Assembly: GCA_036426205.1 (NCBI GenBank)
Contig: CM071570.1
Span: 2,433,997 to 2,497,996 of the forward strand
Direction of reading: 5' to 3'
DNA from: Ascaphus truei
Lineage: Eukaryota > Chordata > Amphibia > Anura > Ascaphidae
Length of the DNA stretch: 64,000 bases
Under the pieces are notes generated by a model, which did no database searches, had not been told where the DNA came from, and saw nothing but the letters and a program-made list of their open reading frames with translations. A program made the translations under genes and the position numbers. Of this stretch, positions 1-11,039 are shown one piece after another (positions within the stretch are counted from its first letter, which is position 1; every line of letters begins with the position of its first letter).

Positions 1-333
1 ACATACACAAAAACAGATAGGCACTCAGACACACACACACACACACAGACAGAGGCAGGCACTCCACACTCCTCCCCGCTCCCCGAAGCCTCTCCTCCTC
101 CCAAAGCCTCCCCTCCTCCCGAAGCCTCTCCTCCTCATTGGCTCACAGCCACACCACGTGACGCGTCGAAGCTAGGGATTACAATTCTCTTGTATCCCCT
201 AGCGGCTGACGCGTCACAGCGTGTAGTGAGCTGTGCAGCCAGGGGGGACCGGGACCGGCTCGGGAGGATTCCCCTGCTGGTGGGGAAAGCCCGTGCAGCT
301 GCCCGCGCCGCTGGGCGCAGCGGGTCCCAGCCC
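1..333. mobile_element. GC-rich MITE end (PIF/Harbinger-like), partial
   Basis: GC-rich segment ending in gcagcgggtcccagcc at 318-333, followed by TAA. The reverse complement of this end resembles the start of the element at 63541, ggctttggtcccgctgcg, which is preceded by TAA. The text ccggctcgggagga recurs at 250-265 and at the last bases of the window, so both belong to one family. The left end is not identified and may lie before the window. Bases 37-50 are a short CA run, and 60-140 holds imperfect repeats of a gaagcctctcctcctc unit. The 3-bp TAA duplication suggests Harbinger, but only one end is visible here. Confidence 0.35.
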
Positions 334-339
334 TAAGGC

Positions 340-1030
340 TACGATTATACCAGCTCCGGCTGGGCGTCCGCGCTATCTGCTGAGGTCAGCAATGCATTTC
401 GGCAGAGCCGCATGCGCACTGCAGACAGGAGGCAGCCGGAGGAGATAGGGTGGAGTGCCGGGAGCGGTTCGCCATCATTGGCAGAACTGCTCACGTCACG
501 CAGCTGTCACCTGAAGAAAACTATTACCCTGGTCTGTTCTCCTGCCTGCCGCCCTGCGGTTCCAGTCTAAGCGCGCTGCGCATGTACATTTTAATTGCCT
601 GGTTGCCATTTGTTTTTGAGCCGCGTGATGGCGCGCAGACGACATCTGCCTCTTCTTGGCAAGATAATGGGAAATGCCATCTCTTCCATTGCTTCTTCCA
701 CGTGCGGCTTGTTTACATGGGCAGATTTGAAAAACATAAATATAATAAAGGCAATGAGCCATCAGAAGAGAGGCCATACTGCTCGGCCCTTTAACCAGCT
801 CTCCACAGGGGGCAGATCATGAAACGCAGAAGGGGCGCTAGTTTATCATGTCATTTTAGTACATTTAAAAACGTCAATTATAATATTTATACATTTTCCA
901 AGCATGTATAACATCTGTACCATATATATTTACATTATCTTCACTTCCAAGTGAGTTTTAGTGTAAAAATGTGCTCTTTGCGCCTGTTCATTTGATACTA
1001 GCTACTGGGGCAGCTCAGATTCCCAGGGCT
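340..1030. other. No recognised gene or repeat
   Basis: Moderately GC-rich at first (to about 700), then AT-rich. Open frames on both strands here have no recognisable domain. I see no splice-bounded exon. Confidence 0.3.
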
Positions 1031-1033
1031 GCG

Positions 1034-1120
1034 TTTGGCCAGCCGGACGCCGTGACAGCCTGCCAGACATTTGGCCAGCCGGACGCCGTGACAGCCTGCC
1101 AGACATTTGGCCTGCCAGAC
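1034..1120 (+). repeat. 36-bp tandem repeat, about 2.3 copies
   Basis: The unit starting tttggccagccggacgccgt begins at 1034 and again at 1070, and a partial third copy starts at 1106. The period is 36 bases, a multiple of three, so one frame reads as a repeated 12-residue peptide. Nothing else suggests coding. Confidence 0.8.
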
Positions 1121-1717
1121 AGCATACAGTACAAATATCAACAATGGGCAGCTTCAACTGGCAGTTTCACTTCGTCACAAACTTTTGAATCCAAGCTGAA
1201 TGCAAATTAAAACCAAGGAAGGTTCATCCCCGATTTACATTAAAAAAAAAATTTAAATAAGAGTTTGCGAACAAAAAAAAAAAAAAACTTTTGTGAAAAG
1301 TGCGCCCAAATATTGAAAACAATTCCTGCTTATTTGGAGGTCTTTATTCCATAGATTTTTTTTTCTTTTTAAGTAAACCAAAACGTGCAAGTTAAGGGTA
1401 GGATTTTCCATGGTATCAGGTACCAAAGAACTGTGCCTATCCTGGTTATTTCTATGCTTCCCAGATGGCGATTCACTTGATGAAGTCAAGGTGCTCTTAT
1501 TTCAGGGGGGGTTCTGATTGTAGAAGGATATATGTTGTACCTCGCTACAAAAATGTATGTGTTAAGGAGGTGCTACCCGAGCAATAGCCTAAGACAAAAG
1601 AGGGTTTGTACTAAGGGGTACAGGAGATATAGAGATTCAAGAAAAATGGTGCACACCTCCTAGTAATAATTAGTTGAAAAGATGATGATGAAGTAAAAAC
1701 ACATTTTATTAAGTATG

Positions 1718-2975
1718 TAGCCCCCTTTCCCGGTGTCTAGGGTGACTGCGTGTGGTGTGCTGCTACCTGTAGGCTCACAGGAGGCTACTGTAGATCCTCC
1801 GCTGCAGGGAGCCTTGGGTGTACCTGGTTCGTCCGGTGACAGCACCTCCACCTGTTAAGAATCCTAGCACTGCTGGATACCCCTTACACACAATACCCCT
1901 TACCCCAATGCAATACACACACTTGTATATAACAGGTTTACTGAACATCAGATAAGAACTGATATATAACTGAATAACATATGTACTGCATGCCTCGCAC
2001 GGCTGTAACCACACAGTGCTCCCAACCGCCTTGTCCACACCCTGGTGGTGTTTACCCCAAAGTACTGAGGTGCCCTGGGCACCTAACCACCCGGTGTCCA
2101 CAGGAGCCAACCCACACAGTGTGTGTGTGACAGCACTGCCCACACTAAGAGTGTTGTTGTTGTTGTTGGTGCACTTGTTGAGTTAACTGCCCAGGTGCTC
2201 CAGCACCCGGGTATGGCTGAAGAGCAAGCAGGCATCCGCTGATCCAGCGACATTGTCGTCAGCGAAGCCTCCGCCTCTGCATGGGGTGGAATCCCGCTGA
2301 AGTGTCCCACTATGAAGAGAGTCTCTAATTCGGTGGTGGTCTGGTCCCAGACCACATACCGCAGATACTGCGCGTCGTCGTGCTGTGTCCCCGACACTCT
2401 GCAACTACAGTGGCAGTGTCCCTTTCTATTAGGCCTGTCCCTATAGCAGTCACAAGCTTATGGGGGAGTCGGGTCTTAGCTGGGGTCTATAGGGGTCTCT
2501 GGCCTAGTGCAGGGGCCACTGACACCCTGCACACACACCCTCACCTCTCGGTGTCCCAGCTCAGACTGAAGCACAAGGTCTGAGCATGCTAAATGTATCC
2601 ACCTTGTTGCAGGGAAATTCGGGAGCCCTATTGGCTGTTGTGTATAACTTGACATTGTCCCAGGGGCTCATGAGACATGTAGTCCCTGCGCAGAGCCACT
2701 TCCCTATTGGCCGCCACTTGCGCTATCTATTACGCATGCGCAAAGCTCCTCTGATAATTGGCGTAGCTCTGGGCATCATTGCGCATGCGTGAGCCGTACT
2801 GCGCAAGCGCGCGCACATTCAAAATGGAGGCGCCCTGTGAAGGGAGCTGCCGCAGACCTCCGGCGACCCTGTCGCCTCTCCTGACTGCCCGCAACTCGCC
2901 TGCAGCTTCCCCCCACGCGTCTAGACACACTCTCCCCAGCCTCCGCCGCCCAGGAGGTAAGGGGACAAAGGGGAC
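1718..2975 (-). mobile_element. LTR-like element (solo LTR), minus orientation, copy 1
   Basis: The block starts TGTAGCCCCC on the plus strand, the complement of an LTR ending in CTACA. It shares long colinear similarity with 16528-17690 and with the two halves at 36795-37085 and 39771-41075: the caggaggc...cctccgctg segment, cagc(a/g)cctccacctg, the tttaccccaa(a/t)gtactgagg segment and the gagtcgg segment. Read on the minus strand it has CCAAT boxes (attgg at 2630 and 2706 on plus) and three NRF1-like sites (2732-2743, 2780-2791, 2800-2811). No internal gag/pol coding flanks it, so a solo LTR is the simplest reading. I could not find a 5-bp target duplication, and the right boundary is approximate. 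Confidence 0.55.
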
Positions 2976-3189
2976 CCAGGGGGTATATGTTAAAATAAGG
3001 CACAATACTGTGTAAGGTAGAAAAATTTCAATAAAATTAAAACAAGGGTACTCTCCTAATAGTCAGTAGCACTATGAAAGTGCTCTGTTTATATCCTGAG
3101 GGTATATAGTGGAGTGGACAGATACAGTCAGCTCCACTCTTACTTATACTTACTTTATTTTAACATAAGCTTACATAGTGTAGACCTGT

Positions 3190-3990
3190 CTGGATTGGCT
3201 ACTAGTATGCCCTCCCTGACATGTAAGCCCTGGTAACAGTGTGGGCAGTGTCAGGACCAATCCAGGGCTTTTCCCCACAGTAAGTAGCTTCCTTGAGTGA
3301 CAGGGGAGGAGGCAGGGCAAGGCCTGTGTTCTGCCCAATCCTGGGCTCAGACCTTGGACCTTCCCCCATGGTACTTAAGGGGCTGCACACCCTAATTTAG
3401 TTAGTGTCATGAGGCTTAGGGCCAAGCACACCAGGTGCTTCATAGGAGCCAATAGGGCTGCAGGATCTCTAGGAGGCAAGAGGATACATTTTCGCGGGCT
3501 TGCAGTTGCGTGGGCAGTGAGAGTCAGGAGCCCAAGGAAAGAGGCAGGGTGCAGGAGTCAGGGACTCCCTGCATTAGGCCAGCGGCCCTAAGGTCCAAGT
3601 TAGCCCTGATTCCCCACTAGGTTAGTGAGTGTTGCCAGGGACAGTCTCAGGTTAGGGACCCCTGTCACTTGCTGTAGTTAGAGCTGGGGAATAGTAAGGG
3701 ACAAGTGGGATGAGTGTTAGCCTGCAGAGCGTTTCTGCAGGAATTAGGTGAGATAAGCGACGTGAGGCACTGGGGGGGTTCATAGCGGTAACCAGTCCGG
3801 GGAGCCATAGCCCAGGTCCGCGTTGCGCATAGTGTGAGGCAACTGGGGGGTTCATAGCGGTAACCAATCCGGGGAGCCATGGCCCAGGGCCCATGTTACG
3901 AGTAGGGTGGGTGCAGGGACATACCTGCATAGGATAGGCACCCCGCAGGCCCTAGGAGTTTTCCTTAAGCCACCTAAGGTTGCTGTGCTA
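3190..3990 (+). repeat. LTR-like GC-rich block with a 72-bp tandem duplication
   Basis: Contains CCAAT motifs (ggattggc at 3192, accaatcc near 3260) and a TATA-like ggtacttaaggggctgcac near 3370, in the style of an LTR promoter. From 3764 to 3907 a 72-bp unit is repeated twice: ttcatagcggtaacca occurs at 3779 and again at 3851. The family is not identified and no coding is seen. Confidence 0.4.
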
Positions 3991-4029
3991 TAGGGACGGC
4001 CTATAGTACAGTGTGTGTCAATGTTGTTA

Positions 4030-4222
4030 TAGAGACACGGCGGGGGGACCGAAACATGGCGGGGGGACCGAGACACGGCGGGGGGACTGAGACACGGCGG
4101 GGGGGCGAGACACGGCGGAGGGACGAGACAAGGCGGAGGGGCAAGACACGGCGGGGGGCGAGACACGGGGGGGGGGCGAGACACGGCAGGGGGCGAGACA
4201 CGGCGGAGGGGCGAGACACACC
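4030..4222. repeat. G-rich minisatellite, unit about 20 bp, 9-10 copies
   Basis: Repeated gagacacggcggggggaccg-type units of 18-21 bp with point and length variation. The strong G strand bias opens long proline/cysteine-rich frames on the minus strand, which are artefacts of low complexity. Confidence 0.9.
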
Positions 4223-4249
4223 TATGCTCGGTGTCTGGACACCCTTGTG

Positions 4250-5090
4250 AGAATCTCTTTTCTTGAGTTATATGGTTCTTTATTGTAAATGTAGGATTTA
4301 TTCAAAAGTGAAGACTTTATAAAGTGTAAAGAGGATAAAACCCAAACACGCCCATAATATTGATCTACACCGGATTTAATGTATACATTCGTTTTCTGTG
4401 TTTAAAGTATAAAAGTTTCTTTTGGGCATAAAGAAAATTGTTGCCGCTCAGTACAGGCTCAACGCCACTTGTTTCCATCCAGTATTTGCACAGTAGAATG
4501 TAACAAGCACTCCTGTAAACCAGCAGTCAGTAGTATAATTTATTTCCACCAGTTTAGAAAACACAGCCAATCGGGCAAACGATAATTAAATATGCATTCT
4601 CTTTGTGAAATAATATAATAAATCTATTACCGATTATTTCCTCGATGCTAAGACGCACCTTTTTTCCCATTTTAACATGTCTCAAATCGGGATGTATCTT
4701 AGAATCGATGTCTTTGAAAAAACGAGGCTGCAAGGGAGGGCTGCTGGGAAATTTCTATAGCTTTACTCGACAGCAGCACCAGTAAGTCTAGCTAGATCTG
4801 TATATATCACTCTATGTTCAGCAGGCCTTCCCTTAAATCAAACACCATGTTTTAATCAATATTTATTTATATTTAGATGTACACTTATTTATTTGGTCAC
4901 CTTATTGCCCCTTTGGCTAAACATTTCACATGCCATCAAATTTTGGGATAAAATGCTTAACATTTAGCGAAGGAACTTTGGACAGTTTTGCACATCTCAA
5001 TTCATTACATTCATCTTTTGCCCCATCACAAGAATTTGTGACCTATCAGTACTTGATATGTTTCTATGGTTTTCCTCTTTGTATATTCTG
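4250..5090. other. AT-rich DNA, nothing recognised
   Basis: No domain, terminal repeat or array seen. Ordinary non-coding vertebrate DNA. Confidence 0.4.
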
Positions 5091-5097
5091 TTTTCAC

Positions 5098-5202
5098 CTG
5101 GGTTGGTAGAGTTTCCTGTTCCTGAAGAACATACACAGCACCAGCTGCACTGGATTCCTCAATGACAGTTTGAGCTACAGTGTTCAGTACATTGACATGT
5201 GG
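5098..5202 (-). CDS. Candidate internal exon, gene unknown
   Basis: On the minus strand a pyrimidine-rich acceptor (tctatctttgtctttaaag) precedes an open 105-bp segment that ends CCCAG before GTGAAA, a good donor. It encodes 35 codons with phase 0 at both ends. The predicted peptide begins PHVNVLNTVAQTVIEESS and continues with a Gln/Glu-rich tail. It is free of stops and its composition (Val, Gln, Glu, Ser, Ala) looks like a transcription-factor activation or linker segment rather than translated repeat. I do not recognise the protein. The frame stays open past the donor to about 5029, so the segment could also be a processed pseudogene scrap. Its phase does not fit direct splicing to the candidate at 8503-8580. 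Confidence 0.3.
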
Positions 5203-5399
5203 CTTTAAAGACAAAGATAGACCTTGTAAGTAAAGGACCGATTCCAAACTTCCTTCTCTAAGTTCAGGTTTTTAGACATCCCTGCAGAAGCACATGTGGT
5301 GCTTAATCATTGTATTAATCGTATTGTAGGGTTTTCTTTTTTCACCCCGGAAATTGAAATTAAATCGATGGTGCCTTAAAATCAAGGAAATAAGGTACA

Positions 5400-6700
5400 C
5401 ACACATCTATTGTATATATAGAAGAGAAAGAGGTGCTTTTCTCCAATTATTAGCAGAACAATATTTATTAGGTTGATGCCTATTGGACAATAGCATAACA
5501 ATAGATACAATAACCAAGCGGACACAATTGACAAACTCTACCGATAGGTGGAGGAATACACATAAAAAAACTTGTTAGACTGGACTGCTAAATAAGCAAA
5601 ATTGGATAATCTGTAGAGTACAGAGAGTATGAAATAGCACAAGTCCAGGCAACAAAGTCACAGAGGTAAAGTGATCTTCGTCCACGTATAAAGAGGTGGA
5701 TCAATGGTATAACTGCATCCAGAAAATCTCCTCACGCTTGCCTGTGTGTTGTAAAGTGTGGTAAGCCAATTTACTCTCAGTCACAATGTGGTACTGGACC
5801 TGTATTCGGATGGGGGTCTTCCAGGTATTAAATCACCTGGTTCCAGATTTTGAATGGACAGGTCTCGCAGTGCTCACAGGGGCATGGTGCTGCGTAGCTA
5901 AGCCCACAGCTGATCTCAGGGAGACACTTCACGATCACCATACTGTGTTCGACCTGTATAAGGATCCTTTCCATCATCATCAACCTTTTATTTTTTGAGT
6001 AAAAACACGCCTCCACTTAAGGAAGCAATACTTTACAGTTTAACAAAACAATTGCATATCATTTTGATTTGTTTGACAGGAAAAGCCAGAAGGAAGATGT
6101 AAGTATCACACCGAGTACGAAACAGTGTTAAGGTAGATATACACCTGAGCTCTGGCTGTGGAGAGTTGCAGACCTCTGAAGCTGCACACGAGAGGGTCCA
6201 CCCAACATAGAGTGCAGTACCTTTGGCACGGAGAGGTGAACCCCCTGAGGAACTGAAATCATATCCAGTTTCCATTTCCAATAGAGGGGGTCCCCGAGGA
6301 GGGGATCATCTGGTTCCAGGTCTCAGATAAAGGGTCCCCACAGATTGCAGCTTCCCTCTGGAGATACCACAGTCAGATTGCACCGACATTCACTCCGCGA
6401 TCTCCCTAAGCTTCACAACGTTCACATGTGGCGGATGCTGTATACTGTAGCTGTAGCTAGAAGCTGATCTGCAGCTGTTCTCAGTGAGACACTTCCCACC
6501 ATTCAGCCGTGTGTCCCCAGGACGATATAGATGACTCACTTGGTAGGCTTTAGGAACTGCAATCTAACTCAAAGACTTATGTTAATCGGCTCAGAAAATA
6601 ATATGGGTGAAAATAATCACCCAACACGTTTCGTCGTGATACTGTATGCGACTTCCTCAAGGGTAGGTTTCTTTGGAGGTAACAATTACCTTCATATAAT
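5400..6700. repeat. Complex repeat-like region with a cacgtttcg motif
   Basis: Contains two related segments (gctgatctcagggagacact near 5912 and a diverged copy near 6464). At 6622-6660 there is acacgtttcgtcgtgatac followed by gcgacttcctcaagg, a recurrent motif also represented in the foldback element at 37086-39770. Boundaries and family are not resolved. Confidence 0.3.
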
Positions 6701-7930
6701 CTTCAGAAACCATGGTAATAAATTGAAAAAATGGATTTTCAAATCTGGTTAATACACTGATAAGTTAGATAATAAAAACTAGTACAGAGGAAATGAGTAC
6801 TTCAGTATTAGGCAATACTTTTTTATTTGGAGTAAATTGATACTATAAGACAAGCTTTGAAGAGTTCTCCTCCCTTCCTCAGGTCCCGTATACGAATTGA
6901 CTAAATATTCCATGAGCTTAGCACAGATGTAAAAAATGAAAAAAATACTGGAATATTTCTTTACAGGTTTGATCTTGTACTTTCATTTTTAGTGACAAAA
7001 CCATATATAAGTATTTGCTTTCAAAAACAGTCAGGTAGTCTGTAAATCATTCGAAACCCTCAATTTAGGATACGTTTGTGAATTATATTGTTTGAATAAC
7101 ATTTGTATTGATATCATTCTTTCTCTTCACTCTACTAATATGGGCTTTACGCCTGGGATTTGTCAGCATTGTATTAAGTGGCCGTTTCATTCTCTCGTTG
7201 CATGTAAAGCTTCTATTCTATTGCAGATTACATCATTATATGAACTGAACATGAGCAGAACTGACTGCACACGATATCAGCACCTGTCACAGGCTGAGAG
7301 ACGCCCACTTATCCTGTGTAACTATTACCCATATATTGTGTAATCATTATACCCTAACCCCTATTGTTTATGCTTTGGCATTACTGAAATGTTCTTTCGT
7401 CATGCCAATAAAGCTTATTTGATTTATATGGAGAAATTACTAAAATATTGTAAGCACTGAACATATGATTTGATTTGATTGGGGAGGGGTTCTCCCTTTA
7501 GTACTGTCAGATCAACATTTCCGCAGGCTTGGTATATACGACATATATTCCGGAGGCGGGTGAATGGGATTTCAACCCTGGTGTTTCAAGTGTCCCTGAC
7601 AAAGGGGAGAGAAATGTAAAAGCTGATGCACACAGTACTGTTAGAATACACAAGTCTAATAACTGTCAGTTGCTAATTGTATTGCTGAAACAGGGCTTCA
7701 ATGCATCTGGAAAAGAGACTTGTGAGGTTTACAAAGACCGTACACAGCTACAAATAGAAATAACCATCATGTTGGTCAATCATTCAGCGTGTGTTTGCTT
7801 TGGCTTACATTTTTGTGGAAGCCATCAACATCCAAGGTATGGTGTGTAACTACAGAACGTCTCAATTAGAAACAGTTAGGCCTTTCATGGCAATGAGGAG
7901 AATGGCTTTGAAATATCCCATATTGTGATC
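6700..7930. other. AT-rich DNA; possible LINE 3' tail near 7405
   Basis: At 7402-7430 the text catgccaataaagcttattt followed by an atttgattt-rich stretch resembles the 3' end of a LINE (polyadenylation signal plus short repeated tail). No reverse transcriptase coding is visible upstream. The rest is unassigned. Confidence 0.3.
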
Positions 7931-8124
7931 TACTATGGCAGGAGTAGCCAACGCCAGTCCACAAGTGCCACCAACAGTCTACTATGGCAGGAATAGCCAA
8001 CGCCAGTCCACAAGTGCCACCAACAGTCTACTATGGCAGGAGTAGCCAACGCCAGTCCACAAGTGCCACCAACAGTCTACTATGGCAGGAGTAGCCAACG
8101 CCAGTCCACAAGTGCCACCAACAG
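7929..8124 (+). repeat. 49-bp tandem array, 4 copies, at a hAT element end
   Basis: Units start at 7929, 7978, 8027 and 8076, an exact 49-bp period with almost no divergence. Each unit contains the 8-bp target duplication tactatgg plus the left terminal sequence of the surrounding hAT-like element, so the array formed across the element/flank junction after insertion. Confidence 0.95.
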
Positions 8125-8256
8125 GTCACATTTTCCGGATATCACTCATTCAGCACAGGGGGCCCAATCAGTGACTGAGCCCCCTATATTGAGCAGGGGT
8201 ATCCCTAATACCGGTACTGGTGGTGGCCCTTGAGGACTGGGAGTTGGCAATCCCTG
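7939..8256. mobile_element. hAT-type palindromic MITE with expanded left end
   Basis: The left end caggagtagccaacgccagt and right end gactgggagttggcaatccc plus tg form terminal inverted repeats. The element is flanked by the perfect 8-bp duplication tactatgg at 7931-7938 and 8257-8264, diagnostic of hAT elements. The same family occurs at 36330-36494, 47156-47342, 51470-51644 and, truncated, at 25845-25935. No transposase, so non-autonomous. Confidence 0.85.
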
Positions 8257-8502
8257 TACTATGGAGATCTAAACTCATACAGCTGTGATTCCTTCTGGAT
8301 TCATTTTAACCTTTGACAAACAATAATTAGAACCAATTGCACAATAACAAAAATGCATTCAATTTCTTCACAACTCTGAAAGAAATGAACTGCATAACTC
8401 ATCTGGAAGCTTTTATGAAATAAGAAACGTGGTTCAGGTTAAAGAAGAAATGTGTTTATCATCAGTTCCAAAACCACAAATCACAGTCGTGTCCTACAGT
8501 AC

Positions 8503-8580
8503 CTCTTAGTGGGCGTGGGGGCTCCCGATGATATGCGAGTAGCCATGGCATCGTTCATGTTGGACAGGGGGCGAGCTGGG
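8503..8580 (-). CDS. Candidate internal exon, gene unknown
   Basis: On the minus strand a strong acceptor (caatttcttttctttacag) is followed by 78 GC-rich bases, then GTACTG as a possible, non-ideal donor. In one frame the segment is fully open: PARPLSNMNDAMATRISSG, continuing APTPTKR, with 1 base left at the start and 2 at the end (phase-symmetric). The contrast with AT-rich surroundings and the good polypyrimidine tract support a real exon. If the donor is not used, the frame stops nine codons later, which would make this a terminal exon. I do not recognise the protein. An alternative is a chance open segment, since other frames have stops. Confidence 0.4.
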
Positions 8581-8599
8581 CTGTAAAGAAAAGAAATTG

Positions 8600-9810
8600 A
8601 AGGACTATTAAAGAAAGGTAGAAAATACAAATATTACTGTAATGGTAATTGTAATGTAACAGGTGAACATAAGCCAGGCATTCAGAAATACACCTTCATG
8701 CAAGATTTTCTTAACATTTACATTCAGGAAATATCTTTGATGGTGGATAGTCTAAAATTACTGATTGGACTGTCTGTCCAATTTAGACAAACACACAAAC
8801 ATATTTTTGTACAAATTGCCTTCACTTCGCTCTTTTCTTTTTTTGGCATTTACTTTATCATTGTGTTGTTATCCATGCGTTCTCTCTGCTACACAAAATG
8901 CAGATGATAAAGCCCTGTGTTTGGAGATTGTTACAAACTGTGATATTCCAGAAATGGCTTTACTGCTCCACTTTGACCACTGAGACTTCCGAATCTCTCC
9001 TGCATTTTGTTAATAATAAATCGGTATAAAATCATAGTTTTGCCTTAAATTGAAGCTGTATATTATTGTGCTTTTCAGTGTAAATTTGCAACGGTTAAAC
9101 ATCTTTAACTATGAAACGTGCATTAGAAATGGTAGTGTATATTGTGCATGGCTGAGTGCTGTCACCTTAATGCAACTGCAATATACTGTAGTATGCTGAG
9201 AGGAACCAGAGCAGGAAATACAAAGCTTGGCAGCAGAGAACTTAACTGAGTTTACTCTACAGTGCAGCTAAAAAAAGGGAAATTTACCAACTGATATTTC
9301 AGTTTATTCCAGTCTTTCCATTAAAGTAATTATACATGAGTAACTCCTTCCTACTGGGGGTGTGACAATACTTTGGACACCTGGGTATAAGAGGATTGTC
9401 TCTCAGATCAGTATCTTTTCCCCAAAGCTACTGTATAAAAGTAGCAGTTACTGTAAGCAGCAAACAAATAATGTATATGAATAGGATAGTGCCATGGAGG
9501 GACTAAAAGATACTGAAATACCGGAAGGCAGGTTTACCTTTTTCTTCTGCATCCCTCCATAACAGTAAGTACACTTGGGATGTCCCAAGGAAGTATATTA
9601 AGAATGGGAGGTAAATTTGTATTGAGATAAAGAGACACTATTAGCCTGCAGGACCTTTCTTCTGAATTTATCCGATATGCAATATCCTTTTGAAATACAG
9701 GCTTTAATCCATCTAGTGACAAGAGGCTGCAGAAGCTGCTTCAGATAAGACAAACCAGAGTTTATGGTTCCTGAAAGACTCTGTACGAAGTAGACAGATC
9801 TTCTATTGAC
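8600..9810. other. AT-rich DNA, nothing recognised
   Basis: A short segment on the minus strand at 9536-9562 reads atggagggatgcagaagaaa and recurs on the plus strand at 11743, so it is part of an unidentified repeat. No other structure seen. Confidence 0.3.
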
Positions 9811-9816
9811 GTCTAA

Positions 9817-10092
9817 GGCTGGGGCCATGGTACCGCAGACCGGTGCGGACACAATAGACTGCCTTAAGGCATGGTTCGCGTCCATGCGGCGTGCGTGCGG
9901 AAGTGGTGCGCGTTGAGCAAGAAATCAGTTCCAACTGACATACTGGTCACGTTAGGGCAAATGAGGGCGAACCAGCTTCCTGACGTCACTGGCACGCTCC
10001 TAGACGCCCACAGACGGCACGCATACCATGGCCAAAAAACACACCCGCTTCAAGCGGGTGACGTCACGGCCGAAGGCACCATGGCCCCAGCC
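9817..10092. mobile_element. MITE, PIF/Harbinger-like, 276 bp
   Basis: Terminal inverted repeats ggctggggccatggtacc (left) and accatggccccagcc (right) with a flanking TAA on each side (9814-9816 and 10093-10095), the 3-bp TWA duplication typical of PIF/Harbinger. The interior is CpG-rich (several gcgtgcg and gacgtcac sites). The open frame inside has no transposase similarity that I can see. Confidence 0.75.
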
Positions 10093-10260
10093 TAAGCCGT
10101 GGAATGGTCTTTCATTTACAGTAGGGAAAGTGGTGAAAAAGAAGAGGACCACAACCTCCTGAGTCAGTTGTCACAACCTTGGATCCAAATACGGTAAACA
10201 TTTCATCACAATTCTGTCATGGTGCACACAGTGGACAATAGGATACAGTCTTCAACTTTC

Positions 10261-10335
10261 CTATTTTTCGTGCTGAGATTTTTGCGACAAGTCTTCTAAA
10301 AATTCTTGTACACTAGGCAAATTACAAATTGAGAT
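10261..10335 (-). CDS. Weak candidate terminal exon, gene unknown
   Basis: On the minus strand cttcag at 10341-10336 precedes an open segment reading ISICNLPSVQEFLEDLSQKS and then five more residues before TAG. The C-terminal-like, Glu/Gln/Ser-rich peptide looks protein-like, but the polypyrimidine tract is weak and no AATAAA lies close downstream. It is reported because it lies on the same strand as the other two candidates. Confidence 0.15.
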   Translation of the reverse strand: MSICNLPSVQEFLEDLSQKSQHEK

Positions 10336-10670
10336 CTGAAGATTGCAAAGAGTTAAGCTTGGATCTTGCTTTAACAAAATGCATGACCAAGTCAATGGAT
10401 GCAATAGAGGGCAGTAGTAAGGCTCTAAGGCAAATGTGTGCACCTTCGGAGATGCAGGCTTTAGGCCTTTACAGAAACATTCATGAAGAAAACTTTATAA
10501 TATTAGAGACGTTCTAGTTGCTGGATGGAATGCTGTGATTGCGACACCCAAAGTCTAATAATTTTGTTTTGTAATTTCTACCCTTGATTGTAGCAGAATG
10601 TCAAATTACAGTATCTGACGTCCCTCTCTGGTACAGTTTTCCTGCGTTTACTGGCAACTATAACAGCCGA

Positions 10671-10748
10671 GATCCACAAAAGGGTGCTAAGCGTTTCATA
10701 TGAACTGGGAGCGGAGGCGTGCCAAAGCTTAGCACCCTTTTGTGAATC
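10671..10748. repeat. Hairpin element, 22-bp arms
   Basis: gatccacaaaagggtgctaa... at 10671-10692 and its inverted copy at 10727-10748 differ at one position, with a 34-base spacer. This looks like a short MITE or its core. No target duplication was resolved. Confidence 0.7.
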
Positions 10749-11039
10749 TGGGTTGTTTTATCTGCCTCGCAACTTCTATGCTAGTAAATTGAATAAAACT
10801 GTAAGAGGATGACAAACTAAACCCTTCATGAGACCCTCTAGGGAGGAGGTTTGCCCAGATGAGCCACTGACAATCTCATTAGGTCCAAGAATTATGCTCT
10901 TCTCAGCCCATAACGTGCAACCAGCCCTGTCTCACCCTGATCCATTTTTAATCTTCTTTAAGACCAATTGAATCATGGCTAATGTTGGAAAGAAATAAAC
11001 GGGTGGGAAGATCTAATGAACTGCTTAAAAACAATACTC

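Noticed and set aside
3852..4250. Repetitive Pro/Cys and Gly/Thr/Arg frames
   Set aside because: Products of the 20-bp G-rich minisatellite.
7929..8124. CRISPR-like array
   Set aside because: Units are contiguous 49-bp tandem repeats with no unique spacers, and they span a transposon junction.
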